Positions 7,461 to 17,405 of a stretch of DNA of 64,000 nt are shown here, one piece after another; positions within the stretch are counted from its first letter, which is position 1; each line of letters begins with the position of its first letter. The position numbers and the translations under genes are program-made. The stretch lies in contig NZ_CP026652.1 in NCBI RefSeq assembly GCF_002946835.1, positions 1 through 64,000 on the forward strand, given 5' to 3'. The stretch is from Streptomyces dengpaensis. GTDB lineage: Bacteria > Actinomycetota > Actinomycetes > Streptomycetales > Streptomycetaceae. The notes beneath the pieces are model-generated. The model had not been told where the DNA came from. It saw only the letters and a program-made list of their open reading frames with translations, and searched no databases.

Positions 7461-8204
7461 TTACACGCGTTGTCTGTTCCTTCTGTGCTCGTCTCGCGCG
7501 TGCTCGCGGTTCCTTCTGTAGGAGCGCATCCGCATGGCGGTCGTGGGCTTGCCCTCGTGTTCGAGGCTGACCTTCGAGTTGGCGCGGTGGCTGCGCAGGT
7601 AGTGATGGGAGACCACGGCCACCAGGGCAGGAATATTCGCGAGGAGGTGGATGGGGGCAGAGGCATCTCCGGACCAGATCACGATGGTCATCACGACGCA
7701 CGCGCCGACGGTGCCGGCCAGCAGTCCTACTTGGGCGAGTGTGCGGACGGGGCTGAAGCGGGGCCGATTCTCAGGCCTTTTTGCGGAGTTGCTGGTGCGC
7801 TGCGGCTTCGGCGGCACGATCACACGCCTGGTCTGGCGGGGAACCGGCTCCGGCCGCGGCTGGTGCGGCATCGTCGGCGTCGATGGATTCTCCTGCTCGT
7901 CCGTGCCCGGTTGCGCGGCGGTCGCCGAACCGGAGCTCACGCCCGTGTTCCTCGCCTCGGTGTTCTTCGTCGCGGTGTTCTTCACCTCGAACAGCATGAG
8001 TTCCTCGCCGCGCTGGAGGATCGCGTCGAAGCGGGCGGCTTTCGCCTCCTCGCTCGCCGGGTCCGGGAGAGGCTCGGCGAAGAACTCGGCGAGGTCCGCC
8101 TCGAACTCCGCGTCGGACTCCGGGAGCAGTCCCTCGCCTGCGGGTGGCAGCGGGGGGTACGTCGGCGCAGGTGCGGCCTGGGTCTCGTCACGGTCGTCGT
8201 TCAC
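7461..8204 (-). CDS. Membrane protein, candidate anti-sigma factor
   Basis: The product has 247 residues and overlaps the sigma-factor gene by ATGA. The N-terminal 150 residues are acidic then Pro-rich and predicted cytoplasmic. Two hydrophobic segments follow (LAQVGLLAGTVGACVVMTIV near 156-175 and LLANIPALVAVVSHHYL near 186-202), then a basic C-terminus. Position directly after an ECF-like sigma gene, with translational coupling and a cytoplasmic N-domain, suggests an anti-sigma factor. No zinc-binding HxxxCxxC motif is seen, so this is inference from context. Confidence 0.65.
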   Translation of the reverse strand: MNDDRDETQAAPAPTYPPLPPAGEGLLPESDAEFEADLAEFFAEPLPDPASEEAKAARFDAILQRGEELMLFEVKNTATKNTEARNTGVSSGSATAAQPGTDEQENPSTPTMPHQPRPEPVPRQTRRVIVPPKPQRTSNSAKRPENRPRFSPVRTLAQVGLLAGTVGACVVMTIVIWSGDASAPIHLLANIPALVAVVSHHYLRSHRANSKVSLEHEGKPTTAMRMRSYRRNREHARDEHRRNRQRV

Positions 8205-8764
8205 TGGCCCGTCCCTTCGTCTCGCATCCTCTTCGCCTTCGCGCGCCCGCGTGCCAGGTGCTGCCGCTCGAGGTTCTCGCTGATGCCCTTGATCATGGCG
8301 CGTTCCGCGGCCGGGTAGCCGTCGTGCTCGAGTTGGATGCTCAGCCGCTGTTGTTCGGGCAGCTTGGCCATCAGTTCCTTGAGCTGGGTGATCTCGTAGG
8401 CGTTCTCCGGGAGGGCCTCGCCATCGGTGACCTGCGACTCGCGGCCGCGGCCAAGGGCGGGATCATCGCCGTTGATCTGGTCACGGGCGACGTGCGCGGC
8501 GATACGGCGCTGGCGCACGTTGTTGTCGATGATGTCCACGCACCGCCTGTGTAGGATGCGAAGAAAGTACGCCTTCCGCTGTTCTGGTTCCAGTTCGTAC
8601 AGCTGCTCCCATTTTGTCCACATTTGTGACATCGCTTCCTGGGTGGCGGCCTCTGCCTCCCACTGCTGCAGCCAGTGGCGACCCCGCCCGTATCTCACCC
8701 CGTTGGCGTACCACTGCCTGTAGAACGCCTCGAATTCGTCCTTTTTGCGGTGGTGGCCGGTCAT
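8201..8764 (-). CDS. ECF-like RNA polymerase sigma factor
   Basis: The product has 187 residues from the ATG at 8764. Residues 8-85 resemble sigma region 2 (FEAFYRQWYANGV, ATQEAMSQMWTKW, KAYFLRILHRRCVDIIDNN). Residues 125-180 resemble region 4 (LKELMAKLPEQQRLSIQLE, then a helix-turn-helix). The upstream frame stays open to 9313 but runs into low-quality sequence, so the shorter start is preferred. It heads an operon with two membrane proteins, fitting an ECF sigma with membrane-bound regulation. Confidence 0.75.
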   Translation of the reverse strand: MTGHHRKKDEFEAFYRQWYANGVRYGRGRHWLQQWEAEAATQEAMSQMWTKWEQLYELEPEQRKAYFLRILHRRCVDIIDNNVRQRRIAAHVARDQINGDDPALGRGRESQVTDGEALPENAYEITQLKELMAKLPEQQRLSIQLEHDGYPAAERAMIKGISENLERQHLARGRAKAKRMRDEGTGQ

Positions 8765-8969
8765 GGGCGCCCGCCGTGTGCACCGGTCGTCATGGTCTTC
8801 CCGTCGCGCGTGCCGCGGGCGCCACGCGCCCCGATTCGAAACAGTCGCCCGCCGCGCGCCGTTCGTTACACCCCACGGCCAGACTTTTCTGGGAGAGCCG
8901 GACACCGGCCCAGAACGCCTCCCTGCCGACGTCTGCTGCCCAGCCTCAACGAGCCCGGCCCGGCGATAG

Positions 8970-9170
8970 CAACGCTCGGCCGCATGAACTCGGCGCAGCG
9001 GCGGCGCGGGGTCCGGACCCACACCTGGGGCCAGAGGGGCCGGTAGAGGACCGATGGGCAACCGACCTGGCGGCCGAACGGTAATTCCACGCCTGTGAGG
9101 GGCACTTGTGGGTCCCGCGCAACCACGTCGAACAGACCGGAGTCGAGGGCGAGGGCGAAAGGGGACGGGC
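8970..9170 (+). pseudogene. Degenerate HA-domain fragment
   Basis: Across frames this reads DRWATDLAAER, stop, FHACEGHL then PRNHVE, a degraded copy of the HA motif found intact at about 6450-6560. An in-frame TAA and small indels break it. It is a paralogous relic with no surviving product. Confidence 0.6.
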
Positions 9171-9489
9171 GTGGAGGCGGTCCGGCCGGGGCGCTCAGAG
9201 CGAAGGCTCCGCGGAAGCAGCACAGCACGAAGAACACCAGAAGACCGCGGGGCCGTGATCAGACAGAGGCCGATCTCCGGAGCACCTCGCCGGCGCAGAA
9301 CCGCCGAACTCACCCCTCACCTGTACCAATGCGGTGGCCTTCAACGGGTCGCGACGGCAGGGTCTGTTGCCAGAGCCTGCTGGCCTCCCCGTTGCGGTCC
9401 GGGCCGCCCCCACCGCGAAGTCGGCAGACCGGCGCTCTCCCGTGTCACCAGTGCGCTGACAGGCCCCCATGGCGCGCCTGTCGACGACG

Positions 9490-9570
9490 GACGTCGTTTC
9501 ACAAGAGATCGCACACGAGGACCGAACCTGGTGTGCGACGGTTGAGGACTCGACTTCCGCTGCCCGGTCT
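9490..9570 (+). repeat. Diverged direct repeat, copy 2
   Basis: This is the partner of 6716-6800: it shares GGACGTCGTTTCA, a GAGATCGC block, CCGAACCTGGTG and CTTCCGCTGCCC in the same order and spacing. Confidence 0.6.
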
Positions 9571-9583
9571 AGGGTTCTCAGCC

Positions 9584-9623
9584 GTAGCCCGGCCCCTGTA
9601 ACGCTCTGGCGGGGCCGGGCTAC
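9584..9623. terminator. Stem-loop terminator
   Basis: A 13-bp perfect stem (9584-9596 with 9611-9623) closes a 14-nt loop. No intact gene ends nearby, so it probably belonged to the decayed HA gene upstream. Confidence 0.65.
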
Positions 9624-9875
9624 CTGCTGCGCGAGCGCCGCGGGCGCTCACGCAGTTCGGAGCGGCAGGCCGGGCAGTGCCGGTCAACTCACCCCGCCGT
9701 CACCGGCATCCCTGCGTTTCCGCAGGCCACAGAGGCCGCTCGAAGGACGGCACGCCGGGGCCGACACCGCCCGGCCCCGGCACTCGTTCGCCGGACACCG
9801 GCACAAGCAGACCGTCGACTGCGGTGACGGGGGCGCTGAGATGCCATACCGGGTTGTGAGCGGAGGGCAGTTGGG

Positions 9876-12245
9876 GTGAAGGCAGTCCTGAAGGTGACGC
9901 CTGCCGTGGGCGAGACGACGTGGTCGTTCCTGCACCGGGTGGCAGCCGCGTACGGGCTGGAGGCCGGTGCCCTGGCGGGATCGTGGCGGTGGTCGAACCC
10001 GGTGCAGCGCAAGGACAGTTGGCGTCCGGATGGTGAGGTGTTGCTGGACGAGGCGGCGCAGGAGCAGCTGGCCGGGTGGTGCGGTGTCCCGGCGGAGTAT
10101 CTGGCGCAGGCGTTGCCGTCGTGGGGAGCCGGGCGGGAGGCGCTGGCCGGCCGGGGCGGGGACGGGCAGGGGTGGGCGCGGTGGCGGCGGGGGGCGGCTG
10201 AGTGGGGGCCGGTGGTGTTCGGCTGCTCGTTGTGCGCGGCTTCGCGTGGGGCGGGTAGGGGGCGGGTGTGGGTGTATCGGCCGCGGTGGCGGCGGTTGTG
10301 CGTGCGGCACGGCCGGTGGCTTTTGGACGTCGGTGAGGGGCATCCGCTGCGGTTCGTCGATGTGGCGGGGCTGACGGTGGAGCTGGGGCGGGCGCTGCGT
10401 CGTTGGGGGCGGGTGGCTCGGGCCGGGGCGGCGGGCGGGGCGGATCCGGGTGAGGTGTTCGCTCTGGCGCGTGCGGTGGTGTGCGAGTGGTGGGGGCGCA
10501 AGGAGTTCTGGGAGCGGGAGCAGGTGTGGGGGGCCCGGCTCGAGGAGGTTGTAGCCGCTACCCGCTGGTGGGGTGGGGATGCGGATCCGGTGGGCTGGGG
10601 AGCGGAGCAGTGGCGGCTGCTGGTGCGGGACGTGGTGGTGTTCCCGGAGATTGTCGGGGTGGCGGGTCCCCTGGTGGAGCCGGACGTGCGGCAGCTGGTG
10701 GCCGGTGAGGGGGCGAGTGGGCTTGTGCGGGGGCGGGATGTGGATGCGCGCCTTGCCGCGGTGCTGGGTGAGCGTTTGAAGCGACGGTGGCTTGTTGAAC
10801 TGGAAGAGGACGGGCATGGGGCGTTGACGTCCTGGGTGCGGGCGGTCGTACGGGAGCAGCGTCGTGCGATCGGATCACGGCCGGGGCAGGGGCGTGGGCT
10901 GTGGTGGGTGCGGGCCGTGCACCGGCCGGTGGAGGTGGGGGCGGGTCTGCGGCTCCTGGCCGGTTCCCCGGGCTCCGTTACGGATGCGGGTGTATGTGGG
11001 GTGCAAGGCCCTGTAGGCGGGGGTGGGTGGGAGGTGGGGCCGGTGGTGCCGCGGTGGGAGGGACGAAGCGGCAACTTGCAGCAGCGGCGTGCTCAGCAGT
11101 TCGCTGAAGGGCTCGAGCATGCTCGCCGTCACGTGCGCGAGGTCGGGCATCTGGCCCTCGCGCACACCGGTTCCGGTGTACGGGAGGGGTTCGATCTGGG
11201 GCGGTGGGTGGCCAACCGGCGAGCGGAAGCCGCGGCGTTGACCGTGGAGCAGGCAGCGCAGCTGCGTGAGCTGGACAGGTGGTGGAATCCGCCCTGGCCC
11301 GTCGACTGGCAGCGCGCCTGGTATCGAGCCCGGGCCTTCGTTGATCAGCACGGGCCGGTCGATGGCGGGAGCAACCTCGCAGGGCTGCCGACGTGGCTGG
11401 AGCGGTGGCTGCGCCTGCAGATCAGCCAGTACGGGCACCTGCGCGAGGAGCAGCGGAGTCTGCTCGGTGAGCTCGGCCTCACCGCAGCGGAGGTGCGGCG
11501 TTTTCATGCGTGGCCCGGTCGCCGTCGCGCCGCTGCAGACGGCCTGGAGGTTGCGGGCGCCTTCGCTGCCCGGCACGGCCACCTCGCCGTCTCCAAGCCG
11601 ACCTGCGTCGACGGTTTCGCTCTGGGGGCCTGGCTGAACGAGGCGCGCTGCCGCCAGCGCAGCGCCGGCCGTCCCACCCGCCTGGGACGGCAGCTGGACG
11701 CCATCGATGCCGGGTGGAACCCGTCCTGGCCGGTTGTTTGGCAGCGCACCTGGTGGGCTGCCCGGTATCACCTCACCGGGCTCCCCAAGGGGACGGTGTG
11801 GTGGCCCGATGCTCCCGAACCTGAGTACACCGCTGTGTGGCTGCGGGAGCAGTTGGCGCGGCGGCCGCTGTTGCAGCCCGGCCAGCGGAGCCTGGTCGAG
11901 CAGTTGTTGCCGCTGGCCGGTGAGGCGCCGGTGTGGCAGCCGCGGATCAGCGACGCCGCCTGGCGGGCCGTGTCCGCTCTTCTTCCTCCGCTGTCGCATA
12001 GCGGTGGCCGCCGACGCTGCGAGCGACAGATCCTGGAAGCCATCGTCCATATCGCCTGCACGAAGACGACGTGGAGGCGTCTGCCCCAGGCTCTGGGGTC
12101 CGCTTGGACCTGCCAGCAGCGTTTCGGCCGCTGGCGCGAGGACGGCACCCTTGAGCGCATCTGCCGTGCCCGCCTGCCCGAACCCGACACTCGCTGGCAG
12201 CGGCCTCTGGCCGCCTGGCTCGTGTCCGCTCCGCATGGTGGCTGA
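9876..12245 (+). CDS. TniQ-family protein fused to HA repeats and a transposase-like C-terminus
   Basis: The product has 789 residues. Residues 1-140 resemble TniQ, the target-choosing subunit of Tn7-like transposons: PAVGETTWSFLHRVAAAYG near 9-27, then a Cys pair (CSLCAAS near 116-122) and a following C-x2-H (LCVRHGRWLLD near 143-153). Residues about 420-690 hold at least two helicase-associated repeats, each with a W-N-P-x-W-P-V-x-W-Q-R signature. Residues about 693-765 resemble the DUF4096/IS5-type N-terminus (AAWRAVSALLPPL and TTWRRLPQALG). The frame is intact, unlike tnsA, tniA and tniB downstream. TniQ normally recruits the core transposase to a target, so the HA repeats may bind DNA for target choice; that is inference. 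Confidence 0.75.
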   Translation: MKAVLKVTPAVGETTWSFLHRVAAAYGLEAGALAGSWRWSNPVQRKDSWRPDGEVLLDEAAQEQLAGWCGVPAEYLAQALPSWGAGREALAGRGGDGQGWARWRRGAAEWGPVVFGCSLCAASRGAGRGRVWVYRPRWRRLCVRHGRWLLDVGEGHPLRFVDVAGLTVELGRALRRWGRVARAGAAGGADPGEVFALARAVVCEWWGRKEFWEREQVWGARLEEVVAATRWWGGDADPVGWGAEQWRLLVRDVVVFPEIVGVAGPLVEPDVRQLVAGEGASGLVRGRDVDARLAAVLGERLKRRWLVELEEDGHGALTSWVRAVVREQRRAIGSRPGQGRGLWWVRAVHRPVEVGAGLRLLAGSPGSVTDAGVCGVQGPVGGGGWEVGPVVPRWEGRSGNLQQRRAQQFAEGLEHARRHVREVGHLALAHTGSGVREGFDLGRWVANRRAEAAALTVEQAAQLRELDRWWNPPWPVDWQRAWYRARAFVDQHGPVDGGSNLAGLPTWLERWLRLQISQYGHLREEQRSLLGELGLTAAEVRRFHAWPGRRRAAADGLEVAGAFAARHGHLAVSKPTCVDGFALGAWLNEARCRQRSAGRPTRLGRQLDAIDAGWNPSWPVVWQRTWWAARYHLTGLPKGTVWWPDAPEPEYTAVWLREQLARRPLLQPGQRSLVEQLLPLAGEAPVWQPRISDAAWRAVSALLPPLSHSGGRRRCERQILEAIVHIACTKTTWRRLPQALGSAWTCQQRFGRWREDGTLERICRARLPEPDTRWQRPLAAWLVSAPHGG

Positions 12246-12319
12246 GGAGGGGCGCTGCAGCGGGACAGGCAGCGCGCATCCGGCTCTCTCGTGTGTCGGT
12301 GGGGTGCTGTGGCGTCCGG

Positions 12320-13036
12320 CTAAGCGGCCGCCCTCCCCTCGTGGGGCGCGGGTAGTCGGCTGACCGAAGCGGCCACGGTTTCGGTCCGGGCCTTTTGGAC
12401 CAACTGCTCGTGGGCCTGGATCCACTTGTCGAGGTTCCTGGCCCGGGACGGGACGTCCCTGAGAATCCGGACCGCGGCAGCCAGCCACCGCTCCAGATCG
12501 ACCGCTTTGACCACATGGCAGGCTCTCAGGAAGGCGACGGCCTGCTGGGGGTCTACGGGCAGAACGTCGCCGGCGATGATGCGGCGCGCGGTGGTCGCGG
12601 GCAGCCGGCCGGGCCCGCAGGCGCGCTCCATCTCGCCGGGCGAGGGGTAACCGGCCCACACGTGCTGCCGGCGCAGGGCGCGCAGGAAGTCGGCTGGGGT
12701 GGCCAGCAGCGTGGGATCGGGTGCCGTGCGAACGTAGTACGGGGCGCGCGTGGCCCGGCGGGCCCTGATCCACAGTTGGCGGGCCTCGTCGATGAGATAT
12801 TCGAGGTAGAAGTCCCGGTCGCTGATGTTCGCGAGGATGAATTCCTCGACCGTCTCCCAGGAGGGCACGACAGCGCCGGATGCGGCACGCTCGAACGTCG
12901 CGGCAGACACTGATGTGCTGCGTCGAGCCATCTGCTGGTAGGTCATCTGCGCCTGATGCCGGCGTGCGCGCAGGAAGTCGGCGAGCGTCGCCCGGGCGGG
13001 CACGGTGCGGTCGACAGGGTTCTCGCGGCGTCCCAT
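12320..13036 (-). CDS. HTH-domain protein
   Basis: The product has 238 residues from the ATG at 13036, preceded by GAGGTGG. Residues about 15-75 form an XRE-like helix-turn-helix (LADFLRARRHQAQMTYQQMA, then TFERAASGAVVPSWETVEEFI), a style common in Streptomyces. A second similar copy follows near 105-165 (ADFLRALRRQHVWAGYPSPG, then TTARRIIAGDVLP), so it seems to carry two tandem HTH-like units. It lies 10 nt after a small membrane protein gene on the same strand. Its target is unknown. Confidence 0.75.
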   Translation of the reverse strand: MGRRENPVDRTVPARATLADFLRARRHQAQMTYQQMARRSTSVSAATFERAASGAVVPSWETVEEFILANISDRDFYLEYLIDEARQLWIRARRATRAPYYVRTAPDPTLLATPADFLRALRRQHVWAGYPSPGEMERACGPGRLPATTARRIIAGDVLPVDPQQAVAFLRACHVVKAVDLERWLAAAVRILRDVPSRARNLDKWIQAHEQLVQKARTETVAASVSRLPAPHEGRAAA

Positions 13037-13046
13037 CACCACCACC

Positions 13047-13250
13047 TCAGTTCCCGGCATTGAAGTAGGCGCGCACGATGCGGCTGAGCCGACCGCCGCC
13101 GCGGCTCGGCATGACGGCCAGGACGACGACCGCGGCGCCGATGCCTCCGGCTCCCGCCAGCAGCCTCAAAACGTCCTGGACGTTGTGCGCGTCGGGTGCC
13201 AGGCAGGCCGCGGTGACGACGAAGGCCACGATCACGAACGCGTGCGGCAT
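13047..13250 (-). CDS. Small two-segment membrane protein
   Basis: The product has 67 residues and two hydrophobic segments (FVIVAFVVTAACLA and LLAGAGGIGAAVVVLAVM) followed by a basic C-terminus. It precedes the HTH gene with a 10-nt gap and so is likely co-transcribed with it. The ribosome site is weak. Function is unknown. Confidence 0.5.
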   Translation of the reverse strand: MPHAFVIVAFVVTAACLAPDAHNVQDVLRLLAGAGGIGAAVVVLAVMPSRGGGRLSRIVRAYFNAGN

Positions 13251-13352
13251 GCCTAGCCGAACGGACGGGACGGTTCTGTGGCGATGTTGAAGAAGGTGTC
13301 GCGGTACGCGACGCAGCCGGGGGCTTGCTGCCCATGAACAATCTCCTGACTA

Positions 13353-13382
13353 CCGTCCGGCGACCAGCCGATCGCCGGACGG
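13353..13382. terminator. Stem-loop
   Basis: An 11-bp perfect stem (13353-13363 with 13372-13382) has an 8-nt loop. It lies upstream of the minus-strand pair at 12320-13250 and may insulate it from the transposon module. Confidence 0.55.
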
Positions 13383-14376
13383 TGCTCTATGGCTCCAACC
13401 GGGGCACCGGTGCGGTCAAGGGGAGTTGGCGCTCCCTGCGCGCAAATGGGCTGCTACTGCCGCCAGTTTCCCAGCCCCTACGCCACTCCTGAGGGGGCAT
13501 CAGTCAATTGCCTCATCAACGCGCCAACGAGTCCTTTTGTCGAAGAGGACGTCACCCACGGCGGTTCGAGACCCGCCAGGACGGCCCGGACGGGCCGGGC
13601 AGGCAGAAGTCGCAGGTCACGGCGCTGCGAGCGGGCCTACCACGTGCTGCTGACAATGCGTTCCGGGCCGACAATCGAGGAAACGGCGCAGGTCAGGGCG
13701 GGTTCCGTAGTCGTTCGGGGCGGATTCGTGGAGGTATTTCGGGTGACAGCTTCGCATGGTGGCGTCCACCAGGGGCAGGGCGCTGGCCTGCGTTGATTCA
13801 GGATCACGCCATCCGGGTTTCTCCTTTGCCTCCTGGAGAGGGAGACTTCTCATCACGGGCAGCCGCGAAACGGCCCGCCCGCCCTGATTGCTACTGGCTC
13901 CAACCACTGCAGCAGGGAACGGGCAGGTGTTGGCGCACCTGCCCAGGTGAAGCCGATTCCCGTGCCCGTATGGACGGGACATCGGCTTCACCTGTATCTG
14001 TGTCCGTCTCAGGGCCGCAGTTGCCCGGCAGGCTATCCCGGCGTGATTGCCGGGGGCAGCGCCCCGGCCCGCTTCATTCGCAGGTGCCGTCAGGTACTGG
14101 CCGACTGCCGTCAGCCCGGCTACGCCGCACCATGGCCTCGGCGCGTCGTGGCCCTGCAAGGACTCCTCCGGCGGCGGGCGCTGCCGTACCTGCGCCACCA
14201 AGTTGTGTGCTGGTGAAAGCGCGGGGGCCGGTCCGGCTGTTCAGCTGAGAACCGCTCGTTCGGGTGGGAGCGGGCAGATCCGTGTGCGTCGTGGAGTCGG
14301 CCCCGACTTGAGTGGCGAGGTGACACGAGATGAAGGCGCAGACCGTGCCTTAGGCCGTGCCGGCGAGGTGCACGGG
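13383..14376. other. Long stretch without a convincing gene
   Basis: Several overlapping open frames exist but none has recognisable motifs. The region holds the hairpin pair at 13921-13993. It may contain the end of the Tn7-like element or a decayed gene; I could not find repeated end sites by eye. Confidence 0.5.
13921..13993. repeat. Two adjacent stem-loops
   Basis: A 9-bp stem with a 6-nt loop (13921-13944) is followed at once by a 13-bp stem (13945-13957 with 13981-13993). The second encloses an inner 6-bp stem, TCCCGT with ACGGGA. They lie upstream of the broken tnsA gene and could be a terminator pair. Confidence 0.65.
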
Positions 14377-15153
14377 ATGCACGGCCTGGCTGTGGAAGTG
14401 GCTTTCACCGAGGAGTGGGGCCGCTTCACTCAGCTGCCCTGGGACCTGGCAGCCGGCTCGGTGCGTTTTGAGGAGCTGTCCCCGGTATCGGCTTTCCCGG
14501 TGGCGCCTGGGGGCCGCCGTGCGCCCGGATGGTGGTGGTCGGCCAACCGGTCGGCACGTGGTGCACGGATCCGTCGCAATGCGCACCCAGTTGATGGTGC
14601 TGGACCGCGACCCCGAGGTGACCGGCCTGTCCGCACGACCTGCACGGTTCCTGTGGCGGGATCCAGCCGGTGGGGGCGTACGTGCGTGGGTCCGCAGCTG
14701 TTCGCCCGCTACGCGGACGGCACCGGCCTGCTGGCCGACTGTCCCTCCAGCCCCACCGCGGGCAGCGAGCTGACGCAGCGCGCTCGGATGGTGCTGGAGG
14801 CGGCGTGCGCGCGGGTGGGCTGGGTCTACCGGAGTCTGGAGCCGCCGGGGGCGGTGAGGACGGCGAATCTGCGGTGGCTGGCCGGCTACCGGCATCCTCG
14901 CCACCAGGGACCGTCCTGGCTGCGGTCCGCGCTGGCCGCCGTGTTCGCGGTGCCGCGGCCGCTCGGGGACGGGGTGGCGTTGGCGGGCGATCCGCTGCAG
15001 GTCTTACCGGCCCTGTACCACGCCTGTGGGCCGGGCAGTTGGTGGCGTCGCTCGATGAACCGCTCGGCCAGCAGACGGTGCTCCGCACCTGCGCCGCCAG
15101 CGGCAGCGGCAGGCATGCCTCTGCCCTGGCGGCGGGCGCGGTGGGCGCGGTGA
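14377..15153 (+). pseudogene. tnsA: TnsA-like endonuclease subunit, frameshifted
   Basis: Three frames must be joined to read the protein. VEVAFTEEWGRFTQLPWDLA and APGWWWSA lie in the first, GRHVVHGSVAMRTQLMVLD with LSARPARFLWRD in the second, and PQLFARYADGTGLLADCPS with VGWVYRSLEPP and ANLRWLAGYRHPRHQ in the first again. A further shift near 15030 leads to WAGQLVASLDEPL. This is the layout of actinobacterial TnsA-like subunits that cut the 5' ends in Tn7-type transposition. Shifts near 14545, 14690 and 15030 make it inactive unless they are sequencing errors. It is followed by tniA and tniB. Confidence 0.7.
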
Positions 15154-15165
15154 GGGAGGAGCCCG

Positions 15166-17405
15166 GTGACAGGGCAGCAAGAGCGGTGGCGGCCGGTGGT
15201 GGCGGTCGGAGCACATGTTGTCCACCGGGGAGAGACCTGGCAGGTGGCCGCTCTGCAGGGCCAGCAGCTCTGTCTGGTGCAGGAGAACGGTGCCGAGAAG
15301 ACCCTGCTGATGGGTCATTTGTTCGCCGATCCCGGCTTCGAGGTAGTGGGCGCGCGGGCGCCGCAAGCGGTCCCGCAGTGGGGGTTGTTCGAGACCGTGC
15401 CGGCGGCCGCCCAGCAGCGGGCTTTGGCGTGGCTGCCCCACATCCGGGAGGTGGAGACCGGGTGGCCGCATCCGCCAGGAAGCCGCGCCGGCCAGACGAT
15501 GAGGCCGCAGTACGACCCGAAGCGGTGGACGCTGGCCGAGCGGGACGCTGCCAAGGCCAGGGAACTGACGTTGCTGGGCTTTGCCCGGGTGACCCGCACG
15601 ACGGTGGAGCGGATGCGGCTCGCCCGCCGGCAGGGCCTGTGGGGGCTGGTCGACAAACGCACCGTCCGCTCCGCCCGCCCGGCCGGCCGCGCCGACGAAC
15701 GGGTCGTGGCCGCGGTACTGGAGGCCTTGCGGCGTCAGCGCGGCCGGTCGAGAGGCACCGTGAAGGGACTGCGGGTGCTGACCGGGCAGATCCTCGACGA
15801 CCTGCACGGGCCGCAAGCGGTGGCGCTGCCGCCGCCGTCGTCGTTCTACCGGCTGGTCAACGCCCTCGCCGACCCGGCCGAGCTGCCCGGCCGGGCGGCG
15901 CACACGGCCACCGCACCCGCCCGCATGCCCTCAGCGCCGCTGGTGCTACGGCCCGGGGAACAGGTGCAGATCGACACCACCCGCCTGGACATCATGGCCG
16001 TCCTCGAGGACGGCACCCTCGGGCGGCCGGAGCTGACCATCGCCGTCGACGTCGCCACCCGCTCCATCCTCGCCGCCGTGCTGCGCCCGCACAGCACCAA
16101 AGCCGTCGACGCCGCCCTGCTCCTGGCCGAGATGGCCGTCCCCCACCCAGCACGGCCCACCTGGCCTCAGTCGCTGCATCTGTCGCGGGCCGAGGTGCCC
16201 TACGAGCGGATGCTGTCGCTGGACGAACGGCTGGAGGGCGCGGCCGCCCGCCCGGTCATCGTGCCCGAGACGATCGTCGTCGACCGCGGCAAGATCTACC
16301 TCTCCGCCTGCTTCGTCGCCGCCTGCGAGATGCTCGGAGTGAGCGTGCAGCCCGCCCCACCCCGACGCCCGCAGGCCAAGGCCGTGGTGGAACGGACCTT
16401 CGGCGCGATCAACGACCTGTTCTGCCAGCACGTCGCCGGCCACACCGGCTCCAGCCCCCTCAGACGCGGCCCTGACGTGGCCGCGAGGCACGGTGGACGG
16501 TCCCGCAGTTGCAGGACCTCCTCGACGAATGGATCACCTGCGGGTGGCAGAACCGGCCCCACGACGGACTGCGCCACCCCGTCCTGCCCAAGACCGCCCT
16601 CACACCGAACCAGATGTGGGCCGCGCTGATCACCCTCAGCGGATACGTCCCCGTGCCGCTGACGGGGGCCGACTACCTCGAACTGCTGCCCGTGCGCTGG
16701 CAGCCCATCACCGACCGCGGTATCCGTCTGAACCACCGCACCTACAACCACCCCGTCCTCAACCCCTACCGCGGCCGGCGCTCGCCCCACGCGGCAAGGA
16801 CGGCAAGTGGGATCCACCACAATCCGCACGACGCCCGCCAGATCTGGATCCGCCTCACCGACGGACAGCTCCACGCAATCCCCTGGATCCACCGCGACCA
16901 CGTCCACCAGCCCTTCGACGAGCAGACCTGGCGCCACGTCCAGAGCGAAGTCGAACAACGCGCAGGCCGCGACCAGCACGAAGCCGACCTCGCCGACGCA
17001 CTCGACCAGCTCCTGCGCCGCACCCGCGGCCCCGCAGAAACGGACCACAGCAGCCGTCGCAGGAAAACCCGCCCCACCAGCAGCGCAGCACAGCTGTCCA
17101 CACTGCCCGACCTGCCAGGTCAGCAAGGAGCACGCGATACACAGACCGCCGACCCGGCCGTAGAGACCGCCGGCCATGCGCCGGTCACCCAGGCAGACAG
17201 CGGAACGCACAGTGCGCACGGCGGCCCGACGCCGGGCCTGGACTGGAGCGAGAGCCTGGACGATCCCATCGGCGCCGACCCGGCGACCGGCACCGGCACC
17301 GGCACCGGCACCGGCACACACAAACAGGACGGTACGGACATGAGGCCGGCGGGGGTAGACGGATACGGGCTGTGGGACGCCGAAGCGGAGGCCGAGCAAT
17401 GGTGA
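15166..17405 (+). pseudogene. tniA: TniA/TnsB-like DDE transposase, one frameshift
   Basis: GTG start after GGAGG. An N-terminal beta-rich region is followed by an HTH part (ERDAAKARELTLLGFARVTR) and the retroviral-integrase-type core: first Asp in QIDTTRLDIMAV, second in ETIVVDRGKIYLSA, and Glu in QAKAVVERTFGAIN. The frame then shifts by one near 16480 and continues as WTVPQLQDLLDEWI with the beta-barrel and C-terminal tail. Joined, it is about 745 residues, a normal TnsB length. The C-terminus has a run of Gly-Thr codons (hexamer repeat about 17285-17318). Its stop overlaps the tniB start. Confidence 0.75.

Noticed and set aside
9689..11074. Long minus-strand open frame of about 460 codons
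   Set aside because: It is antisense to the TniQ fusion, has Pro/Arg/His-rich composition and no family motif. High-GC DNA makes such frames often.
17285..17318. Tandem hexamer repeat, checked as a possible CRISPR or regulatory array
   Set aside because: It is an ACCGGC run inside tniA coding for Thr-Gly, with no spacers. No CRISPR array was seen anywhere in the window.
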